Shown: one piece after another, positions 1 to 8,898 of the stretch
How positions within the stretch are numbered: the first letter of the stretch is position 1
How the letters are laid out: each line of letters starts with the position of its first letter
Assembly (NCBI RefSeq): GCF_038066595.1
Contig: NZ_JBBUTH010000010.1
Coordinates: forward strand, 62,001 to 126,000
Origin: Pseudaquabacterium inlustre
GTDB lineage: Bacteria; Pseudomonadota; Gammaproteobacteria; Burkholderiales; Burkholderiaceae_C
Length of the DNA stretch: 64,000 bases
Direction: 5' to 3'
The notes under the pieces: model-generated
The model's database searches: none
The model's input: the letters and a program-made list of their open reading frames with translations, nothing else
What the model was told of the DNA's origin: nothing
Translations under genes and position numbers: made by a program

Positions 1-19
1 TGGGTGGAGGGGCAACGGG

Positions 20-343
20 CTAGCAGGCGCACGACGGCGCGGACGGCACGCCGCACGCGGCGCCCTGGCAGCAATTGGCGGTGAGGAAGCCCAGCAGCGC
101 GGCCATGCGGTCGAAGCCGGCGCGGTAGATCAGGTTGCGGCCGTCGCGGGTGCTGGACACCAGGCCGGCGTGCATCAGCTCCTTCAGGTGGAAGGACAGG
201 GTGTTGGCCGGCAGGCCCAGCTGCTCGGCCATGGCGCCGGGCGTGAGGCCGGCATCACCGGCCACCACCAGGGCGCGGAAGGCGCGCAGGCGGTGCTCCT
301 GGGCCAGTGCGGCGAGGGCCTTGACGACGTCTGAATCTTCCAT
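20..343 (-). CDS. ArsR/SmtB-family metalloregulator
   Basis: A 107-residue winged-helix repressor of the ArsR family. These proteins are dimers that leave their operator when they bind arsenite, antimonite or another thiophilic metal. The HTH spans roughly residues 35-75 (PANTLSFHLKEL is the recognition helix with its SFHLK core). The C-terminal tail is Cys-rich (CC near residue 91, then C and CAC at the end), which fits a C-terminal As(III) site rather than the classical ELCVCDL site in the DNA-binding helix. An inverted repeat lies immediately upstream of the ATG at 343, suggesting autorepression. Any operon partners downstream (below position 20) are outside the window. Family assignment is firm; the metal is inferred. 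Confidence 0.9.
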   Translation of the reverse strand: MEDSDVVKALAALAQEHRLRAFRALVVAGDAGLTPGAMAEQLGLPANTLSFHLKELMHAGLVSSTRDGRNLIYRAGFDRMAALLGFLTANCCQGAACGVPSAPSCAC

Positions 344-345
344 AA

Positions 346-361
346 TTCAATGATAGTTGAA
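346..361. promoter_or_regulatory. Probable ArsR operator (inverted repeat)
   Basis: TTCAA-N6-TTGAA is a perfect 5-bp inverted repeat directly abutting the ArsR start codon (343). ArsR-family operators are typically AT-rich inverted repeats of this form overlapping their own promoter. The surrounding 20 bp are strikingly AT-rich for this genome. Inferred from position and symmetry. Confidence 0.6.
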
Positions 362-498
362 ATATGGAAGTGATTGCAAGTGCCGCGATGTGCCGGCCAA
401 GCGGGAACTTCTGCCGCCACCCGGGGCTCGGTCCAGCGCGGGCCCCGTGATCCCTGCGCCGATGCCCGGTGCGGCGGCGGCCGCGAAAGGCCCCCTCG

Positions 499-2223
499 AT
501 GCACGCACCCATGCCCCTCGTCGTCACCCTGGCCGCTGCGCTGGGGCTGGCCCTGGTGCTGGGCTTCGTGGCGCTGCGCCTGCGCCTGCCGGCCTTGGTG
601 GGCTACCTGGTGGCCGGTGTGCTGATCGGCCCGTTCACCCCCGGCTTCGTGGCCGACGTGGCGCTGGCCAGCCAGCTGGCCGAGGTGGGCGTGATGCTGC
701 TCATGTTCGGCGTGGGCCTGCATTTCTCGGTGGCTGACCTGCTGGCCGTGCGGCGCATCGCCGTGCCCGGCGCGCTGGTGCAGATGGGCGTGGCCACGGC
801 CCTGGGCGCCGGCCTGGCGCTGGCCTGGGGCTGGACGATGGGCGGCGCGCTGGTGTTCGGCCTGGCGCTCAGCGTGGCCAGCACCGTGGTGCTGCTGCGC
901 GCACTGGAGGCGCGTAACGAGTTGGACACCGGCCACGGCCGCGTGGCCGTGGGCTGGCTGGTGGTGGAAGACCTGGCCATGGTGCTGGTGCTGGTGCTGC
1001 TGCCGGTGCTGGCCGGCCTGCCGGGGGCCGATGCCGGGGCGCAGGCCACGGGGCAGGGCGGCGGCAGCCTGGCCGTGACGCTGGGCCGCACGCTGCTGGC
1101 GGTGGGCGCCTTCGTGGCGGTGATGCTGCTGGGCGGGCGCCGTGTGCTGCCCTGGCTGCTGTGGCAGATCTCGCGCACCGGCTCACGCGAGCTGTTCACG
1201 CTGTGCGTGGTGGCCGTGGCGGTGGGCATCGCGTATGGCGCGGCGGCGCTGTTCGGCGTGTCGGTGGCGCTGGGCGCGTTCTTCGCCGGCCTGGTGCTGC
1301 GCGAGTCACCGCTCAGCCACCGCGCGGCCGAAGAGTCGCTGCCCTTCCGCGATGCCTTCGCGGTGCTGTTCTTCGTCTCGGTGGGCATGCTGTTCGACCC
1401 GCAGGTGCTGGTGGATCGCCCGTTGCAGGTGCTGGCCGTGGTGGCGGTGGTGGTGCTGGGCAAGTCGCTGGCGGCGGCGGCCCTGGTGCTGGCGCTGCGC
1501 CACCCGCTGCGTGCGGCGCTGGGCATCTCGGCCAGCCTGGCGCAGATCGGCGAGTTCTCGTTCATCCTGGTGGCGCTGGGTGCCAGCCTGGGCCTGCTGC
1601 CGCCCGAGGCGCAAAGCCTGGTGGTGGCCGGCGCGCTGCTGTCCATCGCGCTGAACCCGCTGCTGTTCGGCCTGCTGGCGCCGGCCGAGCGCTGGATGCT
1701 GGCGCGCTGGCACTTCGCCCGCCGCCTGGCCGCGCGCGACGACCCGCTGGCCGCGCTGCCGCAGGACACCGACGCCCGCTACCTGGCGCGCCAGGTGGTG
1801 CTGGTGGGCCAGGGCCCGCTGGGCCGGCACCTGGCCGCCGAACTGCGCGCGCGCCAGCAGCCCTGCGTGGTGGTCACGGCCAGCCGCGACGAGGTGCAGA
1901 CGCTGCGCGACGCCGGCCTGCCGGCGGTGGCGGGCGACATGGCCGACCCCGAAACCCTGGTCCAGGCCCACATTGCTCAGGCCGGCCTGCTGGTGCTGAC
2001 CGAAGGCGACTGCACCCGCCAGCGCCCGGCCATCGACATCGCCCGCGCGCTGAACCCCACGCTGCCGGTGATCGCCTACGTGGCCGACGCCGACCAGGCC
2101 CAGCGACTGGCCGGCCTGCCCGGCGTGCAGGCCGTGCATGCCGACGAGGCCGTGGCGGCGCGGATGCTGCAACTGCTGCTGGCGGCGCAGGCTGCGCCTG
2201 CTGTTCCCGCTGCCCCTGGGTGA
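499..2223 (+). CDS. CPA2-family monovalent cation:proton antiporter (KefB/YbaL-like)
   Basis: An inner-membrane exchanger of about 574 residues that swaps K+ or Na+ for protons. The first ~390 residues form a Na+/H+ exchanger domain with about 12-13 hydrophobic segments. The C-terminal ~140 residues form an RCK/TrkA-N-like regulatory domain starting VVLVGQGPLGRHLA, a GxGxxG-type dinucleotide motif. The ATG at 499 is preferred because a GAAAGG ribosome site sits 8 bp upstream; an in-frame GTG at 469 would add ten Arg/Pro-rich residues. It runs divergently from the ArsR gene with about 155 bp between them. The exact ion is not readable from sequence. Confidence 0.9.
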   Translation: MHAPMPLVVTLAAALGLALVLGFVALRLRLPALVGYLVAGVLIGPFTPGFVADVALASQLAEVGVMLLMFGVGLHFSVADLLAVRRIAVPGALVQMGVATALGAGLALAWGWTMGGALVFGLALSVASTVVLLRALEARNELDTGHGRVAVGWLVVEDLAMVLVLVLLPVLAGLPGADAGAQATGQGGGSLAVTLGRTLLAVGAFVAVMLLGGRRVLPWLLWQISRTGSRELFTLCVVAVAVGIAYGAAALFGVSVALGAFFAGLVLRESPLSHRAAEESLPFRDAFAVLFFVSVGMLFDPQVLVDRPLQVLAVVAVVVLGKSLAAAALVLALRHPLRAALGISASLAQIGEFSFILVALGASLGLLPPEAQSLVVAGALLSIALNPLLFGLLAPAERWMLARWHFARRLAARDDPLAALPQDTDARYLARQVVLVGQGPLGRHLAAELRARQQPCVVVTASRDEVQTLRDAGLPAVAGDMADPETLVQAHIAQAGLLVLTEGDCTRQRPAIDIARALNPTLPVIAYVADADQAQRLAGLPGVQAVHADEAVAARMLQLLLAAQAAPAVPAAPG

Positions 2224-2288
2224 GAATGCCCGCAGAGGCCAGCGCAACCCCAGCGACCCAGGCCCCCAGGCAGCAGGGAAGGCCAGCC

Positions 2289-4682
2289 GTGGACAAGAAG
2301 GCGCTCAGCGAACGCGATATCTGCACCAAGTTCATCGCACCGGCCATCGCGGCCGCGGGTTGGGACATCCAGCACCAGGTGCGCGAGGAGGTGACATTCA
2401 CCCACGGGCGGGTGATCGTGCGCGGCCGGCTGCACACCCGTGGCAAGGCCCGGCGCGCCGACTTCGTGCTGTACCACGCACCCAACCGGCCCATCGCCGT
2501 CATCGAGGCCAAGGACAACACCCACCGCCCGGGCGAAGGCATGCAGCAGGCGCTGGACTATGCCGAGGCGCTGGACGTGCCCTTCGCCTTCACCAGCAAT
2601 GGCGACGGCTTTGTGCTGCATGACCGCAGCGTGGACGGCGGCAAGGTCGAGACACACCTGACGCTGGAGCAGTTTCCCGCCCCGGCCGAGCTGTGGGCCC
2701 GCTACTGCGCCTGGCGCGGCCTGGACGCCACCAGCGCACCCAAGGCCGAGGCACCGTACTACGACGACGGCTCGGGCCGCGCGCCGCGCTACTACCAGGT
2801 CAACGCCATCAACCGCACCGTGGAGGCGGTGGCCAAGGGCCAGCAGCGCGTGCTGCTGGTGATGGCCACCGGCACCGGCAAGACCTACACCGCCTTCCAG
2901 ATCATCTGGCGGCTGTGGAAGAGCCGGCAGGCCAAGCGCATCCTCTTCCTGGCCGACCGCAACATCCTGGTCGACCAGACCAAGAACAACGACTTCAAGC
3001 CCTTTGGCGCGGCGATGACCAAGATCACCGGCCGCAAGATCGACACCGCCTACGAGATCTACCTCAGCCTGTACCAGGCCGTCAGTGGCGCCGAGGAAGA
3101 CAAGAACATCTACAAGCAGTTCTCTCCCGACTTCTTTGACCTGATCGTGGTGGACGAATGCCACCGCGGCAGCGCGACCGACGACTCGGCCTGGCGCGAC
3201 ATCCTGGACTACTTCAGCAGCGCCACGCAGATTGGCCTGACTGCCACGCCCAAGGAAACCAAGGACGTCTCCAGCACCTTCTACTTCGGCGAACCGGTCT
3301 ACACCTACAGCCTGAAGCAGGGCATCGAAGACGGCTTTCTGGCGCCCTACAAGGTGGTGCGCATCGACTTCGACCGCGACCTGCAAGGCTGGCGCCCGCC
3401 CCAGGGCATGCTGGACAAGCACGGCCAGCCCATCGAAGACCGCATCTACAACCTGCGCGACATGGACCGCCAGCTGGTGCTGGAGATGCGCACCCAGGCC
3501 GTGGCCGCGCGCATCACGCAGTTTCTGAAAGCCACCGATCCCTTCACCAAGACCATCGTCTTCTGCGACGACATCGACCACGCCGAGCGCATGCGCCAGG
3601 CCCTGGTGAATCTGAACCCCGCGCAGGTGAAGGCCAACCGCAAGTACGTGATGCGCATCACCGGCGACGACGCCGAAGGCAAGGCCGAACTCGACAACTT
3701 CATCAACCCCGAGGTGCGCTACCCGGTCATCGCCACCACCAGCAAGCTGATGACCACCGGGGTAGATGCGCAAACCTGCAAGCTCATCGTGCTGGACCAG
3801 CACATCCAGTCGATGACCGAGTTCAAGCAGATCATCGGACGCGGCACCCGCATCAACGAGGACTACGGAAAGTTCTGGTTCACGATCATGGACTTCAAGA
3901 AGGCCACCGAGCTGTTTGCCGACCCGGCCTTCGATGGTGAACCGGTGCAGGTGTACGCGCCCAGGGACGACGAGCCGCCGGTGCCGCCCGATGAACTGCC
4001 GCCCGACCCGGGCCACGGCGAGCCGGGCAGCCCCGGCGCGGTTGCGGGCCTGGGCGATCCCGGCGACGCTGGTGCCTTTGAAGGCGAGGGCGCCGAACAA
4101 GGCGCCGGCCGAAAGAAGTACGTGGTGGGCCGCGACGTCACCGTGCACATCGTGGCCGAGCGCGTGCAGTACTACGGCCCCGACGGCAAGCTCATCACCG
4201 AGAGCCTGCGCGAGTACACGCGGCACTGCGTGGCCAAGCAGTTCCGCTCGATGGACGAGTTTCTGCGCCGCTGGGGCAGCGCCGAGCAGAAGAAGGCCGT
4301 GATCGACGAACTGGCTGCCCTGGGCGTGCTGTGGGAACCGCTGGCCGACGAGGTGCAGGCCAAGACCGGCAAGCCATTGGATGCCTTCGACCTGATCTGC
4401 CACGTGGCCTTCGACCAGCCCCCGCTCAGCCGCCGCGAGCGCGCCGAGGGCGTGAAGAAGCGCAACTACTTCGGCAAGTACCAGGGCGCCGCGCGCCAGG
4501 TGCTGGAGGCGCTGCTGGAAAAGTACGCCGACACCGGCATCGAGCCCATTGAGGACCCGAGAATCCTTACCCTGCCGCCGTTTGACCGCATCGGCGCGCC
4601 GCTGGAACTGGTGAAGGCCTTTGGCGGCAAGGCGGGCTACGAAGCGGCGCTGCGCGGGCTGGAGCGCGCGCTGTATGGCTGA
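2289..4682 (+). CDS. hsdR: Type I restriction enzyme R (motor/nuclease) subunit
   Basis: HsdR subunit, about 797 residues. It cleaves unmodified DNA after ATP-driven translocation, in complex with HsdM and HsdS. Visible parts: an N-terminal PD-(D/E)xK-like nuclease (D58, then E73-A-K75 in VIEAKDN), helicase Walker A ATGTGKT (193-199), DECH box (289-292), LTATPKET motif III, QIIGRGTR motif VI, and a C-terminal EcoEI_R_C-like region. This places it with the type IB (EcoEI/EcoAI-like) group. The GTG at 2289 is chosen because GGGAAGG lies 6 bp upstream and the product begins MDKKALSERDICTKF, a start typical of the family. An in-frame ATG at 2226 is possible. The frame is open far upstream over the antiporter, which is a shadow. 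Nuclease and ATPase residues appear intact. Confidence 0.95.
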   Translation: MDKKALSERDICTKFIAPAIAAAGWDIQHQVREEVTFTHGRVIVRGRLHTRGKARRADFVLYHAPNRPIAVIEAKDNTHRPGEGMQQALDYAEALDVPFAFTSNGDGFVLHDRSVDGGKVETHLTLEQFPAPAELWARYCAWRGLDATSAPKAEAPYYDDGSGRAPRYYQVNAINRTVEAVAKGQQRVLLVMATGTGKTYTAFQIIWRLWKSRQAKRILFLADRNILVDQTKNNDFKPFGAAMTKITGRKIDTAYEIYLSLYQAVSGAEEDKNIYKQFSPDFFDLIVVDECHRGSATDDSAWRDILDYFSSATQIGLTATPKETKDVSSTFYFGEPVYTYSLKQGIEDGFLAPYKVVRIDFDRDLQGWRPPQGMLDKHGQPIEDRIYNLRDMDRQLVLEMRTQAVAARITQFLKATDPFTKTIVFCDDIDHAERMRQALVNLNPAQVKANRKYVMRITGDDAEGKAELDNFINPEVRYPVIATTSKLMTTGVDAQTCKLIVLDQHIQSMTEFKQIIGRGTRINEDYGKFWFTIMDFKKATELFADPAFDGEPVQVYAPRDDEPPVPPDELPPDPGHGEPGSPGAVAGLGDPGDAGAFEGEGAEQGAGRKKYVVGRDVTVHIVAERVQYYGPDGKLITESLREYTRHCVAKQFRSMDEFLRRWGSAEQKKAVIDELAALGVLWEPLADEVQAKTGKPLDAFDLICHVAFDQPPLSRRERAEGVKKRNYFGKYQGAARQVLEALLEKYADTGIEPIEDPRILTLPPFDRIGAPLELVKAFGGKAGYEAALRGLERALYG

Positions 4683-4697
4683 GTCGAAAGCTACGAT

Positions 4698-5558
4698 GTG
4701 AAGATCATCTTCAGCCGCAAGGGCTTTGACTCGCAGTATGGCGGCGTGCCCAGCCCGATATTCGACGACGGGACATTGGTCTCGTTGCCCATCCCGTCCC
4801 GGCAGGGCCGGCCGCTGGGCGACATCACCGGCCCCGTGGGGTCACTTGCTCCTCTGGTGGCTGACCTGACCGCCGGGCGCCTGGGCGCTCACACGCTCGT
4901 GCACCTGGACCCGGATCTGCGCGGCGACAGCGTCGCTCGGCGAGCGGGTTGGCGGCCAAGCTTCGGCCAAGTCGCTGCAGCGCAAAGCCATCTGGCCCGA
5001 CAAGGGGTTGGGCCTGGGGATGTCTTCTTGTTCTTCGGCTGGTTCCGGCAAGCCGAGCGGCGAGGCACTCACTGGCGCTACGTTCCTGGCGCGCCAGACA
5101 TTCACAGCCTCTTCGGTTGGCTGCAGGTAGGCAACGTGTTGAGCCTCTTCGGCACCCCGCAGATCGGGTCGCACGAGTGGCTTCATGACCATCCGCACGT
5201 GGCTTTTGCAGACCAGATGGGTAGCGGCAACGCGATCTATATTGCGGCGGAAGCCTTGTTCAAGCGCCGCCTGCCCGGTGCGGGCTGCTTTGTTCGCTGG
5301 ACGCCGAGGCTGCAGTTGACTGCCCCGGGGCGCTCGCGCTCGGTGTGGCGGCTGCCGGCCTGGATGCATCCTGACGTCAGCCAGACCGCCCTGTCGTATC
5401 ACACGGATCCGAGGCGCTGGCAGTTGGATGAGCAGAGCACCCTGCTGCAATCCGTTGCCAAAGGGCAAGAGTTCGTCATCGATGTCGGCACATCGGCGCT
5501 GGCGCGTCGCTGGCTGATCCAGTTGATTCAACAGCACGGGCAGGAGGACATGGCATGA
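4698..5558 (+). CDS. Nmad3-like putative DNA-base-modification-associated protein
   Basis: A 286-residue protein whose N-terminus (MKIIFSRKGFDSQYGG then PSPIFDDGTLVSLPIP) matches my memory of the Nucleotide-modification-associated domain 3 family. That family was defined computationally from neighbourhoods of DNA-base-modification enzymes, and its biochemistry is not settled. Other motifs visible are LVHLDPDLR (~70) and FFGWFRQ (~110). It lies 15 bp after hsdR and overlaps the next gene by 4 bp (ATGA), so it is embedded in the restriction operon. Codon use looks less GC-extreme than in hsdR and hsdM, which suggests separate acquisition. Family call is by recognition; any role in base modification or in sensing modified DNA is inference. 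Confidence 0.72.
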   Translation: MKIIFSRKGFDSQYGGVPSPIFDDGTLVSLPIPSRQGRPLGDITGPVGSLAPLVADLTAGRLGAHTLVHLDPDLRGDSVARRAGWRPSFGQVAAAQSHLARQGVGPGDVFLFFGWFRQAERRGTHWRYVPGAPDIHSLFGWLQVGNVLSLFGTPQIGSHEWLHDHPHVAFADQMGSGNAIYIAAEALFKRRLPGAGCFVRWTPRLQLTAPGRSRSVWRLPAWMHPDVSQTALSYHTDPRRWQLDEQSTLLQSVAKGQEFVIDVGTSALARRWLIQLIQQHGQEDMA

Positions 5559-6295
5559 GCGCGGTGATGGGCTACAAGATGACGCACGACAAGGGATTCG
5601 CGCCCAATCCATTTCATGGATTTCTGAGTCTCGCCACTTGCAAGCCCACCATCCGCCACACGCGAAAAAAGGATGACTGGGTGGCCGGCTTCGCCTCCAG
5701 GCAACTGGTGCGGCGCGCCAGTGCACTTGGCGTGCAGATTCCCTACATGGGCCTGGTCTACCTGATGCAAGTCACCGAAGACCCGCTGCCCTTGCCGGGC
5801 TACTTCGATGACCCCCGCTTCGCGAAGAAGAGGCCGAAACCTGACTCGCGTTCAGAGAAGTTGCGATGCGGCGACAACATCTATTCCGGTGACGGCCGCG
5901 GGGGCTATGAATGGCACCGCAATGAGAACCACACGGTGGATCACCTTCTGCACGACACAGGGGGACTCAACGCGCTGATCTCGTCCCGGTTCTGGTATTT
6001 CGGCCGAAAGGCCCTGGTGCCGCCAAACGGCTGGGGCGAGTTCCTGCCTGAGAAATTGTCGGAAGGGCGAACCTTTTCCTGTCCCGACTCGTTCCTGGAG
6101 CGCATTCAGGCCTATTTCGCCGAGATGGGCATCCAGCCTGGCATTCAGGCGGACCCGTGCATGTGGGGGCAGAGCCGCACCAACGACGGAACGTGTGCCC
6201 GAACCCGAACCACCTGCGCGATTGAGGACAATGCGCCCCCTTCGCGACCGCGCCATGACGCGAGGCGACTTCGCTGTTCCCCAAACGCTCATTGA
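5555..6295 (+). CDS. Nmad2-like putative DNA-base-modification-associated protein
   Basis: A 246-residue protein resembling the Nucleotide-modification-associated domain 2 family. The N-terminus shows the typical order of a short strand, DKGFAPNPFHGFLSLATCKP, and a DDWVAGFAS-like segment, followed by a basic middle and a WYFGRKA motif (~155). It starts inside the stop of the Nmad3-like gene (ATGA), so the two are probably translationally coupled, and ends 9 bp before hsdM. The last ~35 residues become abruptly rich in Arg, Pro and Cys, as if the reading frame had shifted near 6180-6200 and the natural C-terminus were lost or altered. Function unknown; proposed partner of the Nmad3-like protein. 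Confidence 0.7.
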   Translation: MSAVMGYKMTHDKGFAPNPFHGFLSLATCKPTIRHTRKKDDWVAGFASRQLVRRASALGVQIPYMGLVYLMQVTEDPLPLPGYFDDPRFAKKRPKPDSRSEKLRCGDNIYSGDGRGGYEWHRNENHTVDHLLHDTGGLNALISSRFWYFGRKALVPPNGWGEFLPEKLSEGRTFSCPDSFLERIQAYFAEMGIQPGIQADPCMWGQSRTNDGTCARTRTTCAIEDNAPPSRPRHDARRLRCSPNAH

Positions 6296-6304
6296 TCAAG
6301 CCGC

Positions 6305-7798
6305 ATGTCCATCACCTCCGCCATCAAATCCATCCAGGACATCATGCGCAAGGATGTCGGCGTCGATGGCGACGCGCAGCGCATCGGGCAGCTGGTGTGG
6401 ATGCTGTTCCTGAAGATCTTTGACGACCGCGAGCAAGAGTGGGAGTTGCTGCGTGACGACTACAAGAGCCCGCTGCCCGAGCCCTTCCGCTGGCGCCACT
6501 GGGCGGCCGACCCCGAGGGCATCACCGGTGACGAGCTCAAGAGCTTCATCGACAACGAGCTGTTCCCCGGCCTGCAGAACCTGACCGATCCGCGCTTCAT
6601 GAAGGAGCGTGGCCTCAGCGCCAGCCCGGCCGCCTATGTGGTGCGCAGCGTGTTCGAGGACGCCTACAACTACATGAAGAGCGGCCAGCTGCTGCGCCAG
6701 GTGGTCAACAAGATCCAGGAGGCGGTGGACTTCAACAAGGCCCAGCAGCGCCATGCCTTTGGCGACATGTACGAGCAGCTGCTGCGTGACCTGCAAAGCG
6801 CCGGCAACGCGGGCGAGTTCTACACGCCGCGGCCGGTCACCGAGTTCATGGTGCGCATGGTCGACCCCCAGCTGCACGAGAAGGTGATGGACCCGGCTTG
6901 CGGCACCGGCGGCTTTCTCACCTGCACCATCGAGCACAAGCGCGCCCGCTACGTGCAAACGCCCGAGGACGAGCAGGTGCTGCAGGCCAGCATCCACGGC
7001 GTGGAGAAGAAGCCGCTGCCCCACCTGCTGGCCACCACCAACATGATCCTGCACGGCATCGAGGTGCCCAGCCAGATTCGGCATGACAACACCCTGGCGC
7101 GCCCGCTGATCAGCTGGGGCCCGAAAGAGCGGGTGGATTGCATCGTGGCCAACCCGCCCTTCGGCGGCATGGAGGAAGACGGCATCGAGACCAACTTTCC
7201 GGCCGCGTTCCGCACCCGCGAGACGGCCGATCTGTTCCTCGTGCTGATCATGCATTTGCTGAAAGACGGCGGCCGCGCGGCCGTGGTGCTGCCCGATGGT
7301 TTTCTGTTCGGCGAGGGCATCAAGAGCCGCATCAAGGAAAAGCTGCTCACCGAGTGCAATCTGCACACCGTGGTGCGCCTGCCCAACGGCGTGTTCAACC
7401 CCTACACCGGCATCAAGACCAACCTGCTGTTCTTCACCAAGGGCCAGCCCACGCAGGAGGTGTGGTTCTACGAGCACCGCTACCCCGCCGGCGTGAAGAA
7501 CTACAGCAAGACCCGGCCGATGCGCATCGACGAGCTGGCCGGCCTGCAAGCCTGGTGGGGCAGCGAGGCCGATGGCTTTGCCACGCGCGTGGGCACCGAG
7601 CAGGCCTGGAAGGTGAGCGCCGACGCCATCCGCGAGCGCGGCTGGAACCTCGACCTGAAGAACCCGCACCAGGGCGAGCAGGTGAGCCATGACCCCGAGG
7701 TGTTGCTGGCTGAGTACCGTCAGATGCAGGCCGAGATTGCCGATCTGCAGGCGCAGCTGAAGGCGGCGCTGGCCGGTGCCCTGGAGGGCCAGGCATGA
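6305..7798 (+). CDS. hsdM: Type I DNA methyltransferase M subunit
   Basis: N6-adenine methyltransferase subunit of 497 residues. It combines with HsdS to protect host DNA and with HsdR to form the restriction complex. An N-terminal HsdM helical domain (residues ~1-150) precedes the catalytic fold. AdoMet-binding motif I is DPACGTGGF (196-204) and catalytic motif IV is NPPF (283-286); both are intact, so the enzyme should be active. The C-terminal ~40 residues look like a coiled coil (QMQAEIADLQAQLKAAL). The ATG at 6305 follows the Nmad2-like gene by 9 bp and the stop overlaps the DUF1016 gene by 4 bp. No strong ribosome site precedes the start, which fits coupled translation. Confidence 0.95.
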   Translation: MSITSAIKSIQDIMRKDVGVDGDAQRIGQLVWMLFLKIFDDREQEWELLRDDYKSPLPEPFRWRHWAADPEGITGDELKSFIDNELFPGLQNLTDPRFMKERGLSASPAAYVVRSVFEDAYNYMKSGQLLRQVVNKIQEAVDFNKAQQRHAFGDMYEQLLRDLQSAGNAGEFYTPRPVTEFMVRMVDPQLHEKVMDPACGTGGFLTCTIEHKRARYVQTPEDEQVLQASIHGVEKKPLPHLLATTNMILHGIEVPSQIRHDNTLARPLISWGPKERVDCIVANPPFGGMEEDGIETNFPAAFRTRETADLFLVLIMHLLKDGGRAAVVLPDGFLFGEGIKSRIKEKLLTECNLHTVVRLPNGVFNPYTGIKTNLLFFTKGQPTQEVWFYEHRYPAGVKNYSKTRPMRIDELAGLQAWWGSEADGFATRVGTEQAWKVSADAIRERGWNLDLKNPHQGEQVSHDPEVLLAEYRQMQAEIADLQAQLKAALAGALEGQA

Positions 7799-8898
7799 GC
7801 CGCCAGAAGGCCAGCCCCGGCCTGCCCGCCACCACGGCAGGCCACGCTGCGCCGCCGGCCGGCATCGCCGCCGGCAACCTGTTCGGCCAGGTGCGCGAGG
7901 TGCTGCTGCAGGCCCGGCAGGTGGCGCACCGCAGCGTCAACCAGGCCATGGTGCAGGCCTACTGGCAGGTGGGGCACCTGATCGTGGAGCACGAACAAGC
8001 CGGACAGGCGCGCGCGGCCTACGGCAAGGGCCAGCTGGAAGAACTGGGCCAGCGCCTGACGCAAGAGTTCGGCCGGGGCTTCTCGGCCTCGAACCTGCGA
8101 AATTTCCGCCAGTTCTTCCAGACCTTCGGCTGGGCGGAGATTTGCGACATGCCGTGTCGCGAATTGAGCTGGTCGCACTTTCGCCGCCTGATGCGTGTGG
8201 CCGATCCTCAGGCCCGGGCCTGGTATGCGGCCGAGGCCGTGTCGCAGACCTGGAGCTTTGCCGCGCTCGACCGCCAGATCAGCACCCTGCACTACGAGCG
8301 CCTGCTCTCCAGCCAGGACAAGGCCGCCGTGCAGGCCGAGGCCGCCGCGCTCATCCAGCGCGACACCCCGCCCAGCGCGCGCGACTTCATCCGCGACCCC
8401 TATGTGCTGGACTTTCTGGGCGCCCAGCCCGGCGCCGCGCTGTTTGAGCAGGATGTGGAGCAGGGCCTGCTGAACAACCTGCAGCGCTTCTTGCTGGAAC
8501 TGGGCAAGGGCTTTGCCTTCGTGGCACGGCAAAAGCATCTGCGCATCGAAGACGAAGACGCCTTCGTCGACCTGGTGTTCTACAACTACATGCTCAAGTG
8601 CTTTGTGCTGGTGGAGCTGAAGGTGGGCAAGCTCAGCCACCAGGATGTGGGCCAGCTGGACATGTACGTGCGCGTGTTCGACGAACGCGAGCGCCAACCC
8701 GGCGACAACCCCACCATCGGCCTCATCCTGTGCAGCGAGCGCAATGCCGCGGTGGCGCGCTACTCGCGCCTGGCCGATAGCGACCAGCTGTTTGCCAGCC
8801 GCTACCAGGCGCACCTGCCGACTGAGGCCGAACTGCAGGCCGAGCTGGCAAGGGAGCGGGCGCTGCTGGGGGATGGGCCGGCGGAGGTTGGGCAGTGA
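7795..8898 (+). CDS. DUF1016 / YhcG-family PD-(D/E)xK nuclease-domain protein
   Basis: A 367-residue protein with an N-terminal DUF1016 helical region (residues ~25-190; YWQVGHLIVEHEQ, LSWSHFRRL) and a C-terminal YhcG-like restriction-endonuclease fold (~200-345; FVDLVFYN, then VELKVGKL as the D...ExK core). Such genes are often found inside type I restriction loci and have been proposed to act as accessory nucleases; their exact role is unsettled. It overlaps hsdM by 4 bp and hsdS by 4 bp, so it is expressed with the complex. The core residues D, E and K are present. A related but broken copy lies at 34.5-35.7 kb. Confidence 0.9.
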   Translation: MSRQKASPGLPATTAGHAAPPAGIAAGNLFGQVREVLLQARQVAHRSVNQAMVQAYWQVGHLIVEHEQAGQARAAYGKGQLEELGQRLTQEFGRGFSASNLRNFRQFFQTFGWAEICDMPCRELSWSHFRRLMRVADPQARAWYAAEAVSQTWSFAALDRQISTLHYERLLSSQDKAAVQAEAAALIQRDTPPSARDFIRDPYVLDFLGAQPGAALFEQDVEQGLLNNLQRFLLELGKGFAFVARQKHLRIEDEDAFVDLVFYNYMLKCFVLVELKVGKLSHQDVGQLDMYVRVFDERERQPGDNPTIGLILCSERNAAVARYSRLADSDQLFASRYQAHLPTEAELQAELARERALLGDGPAEVGQ

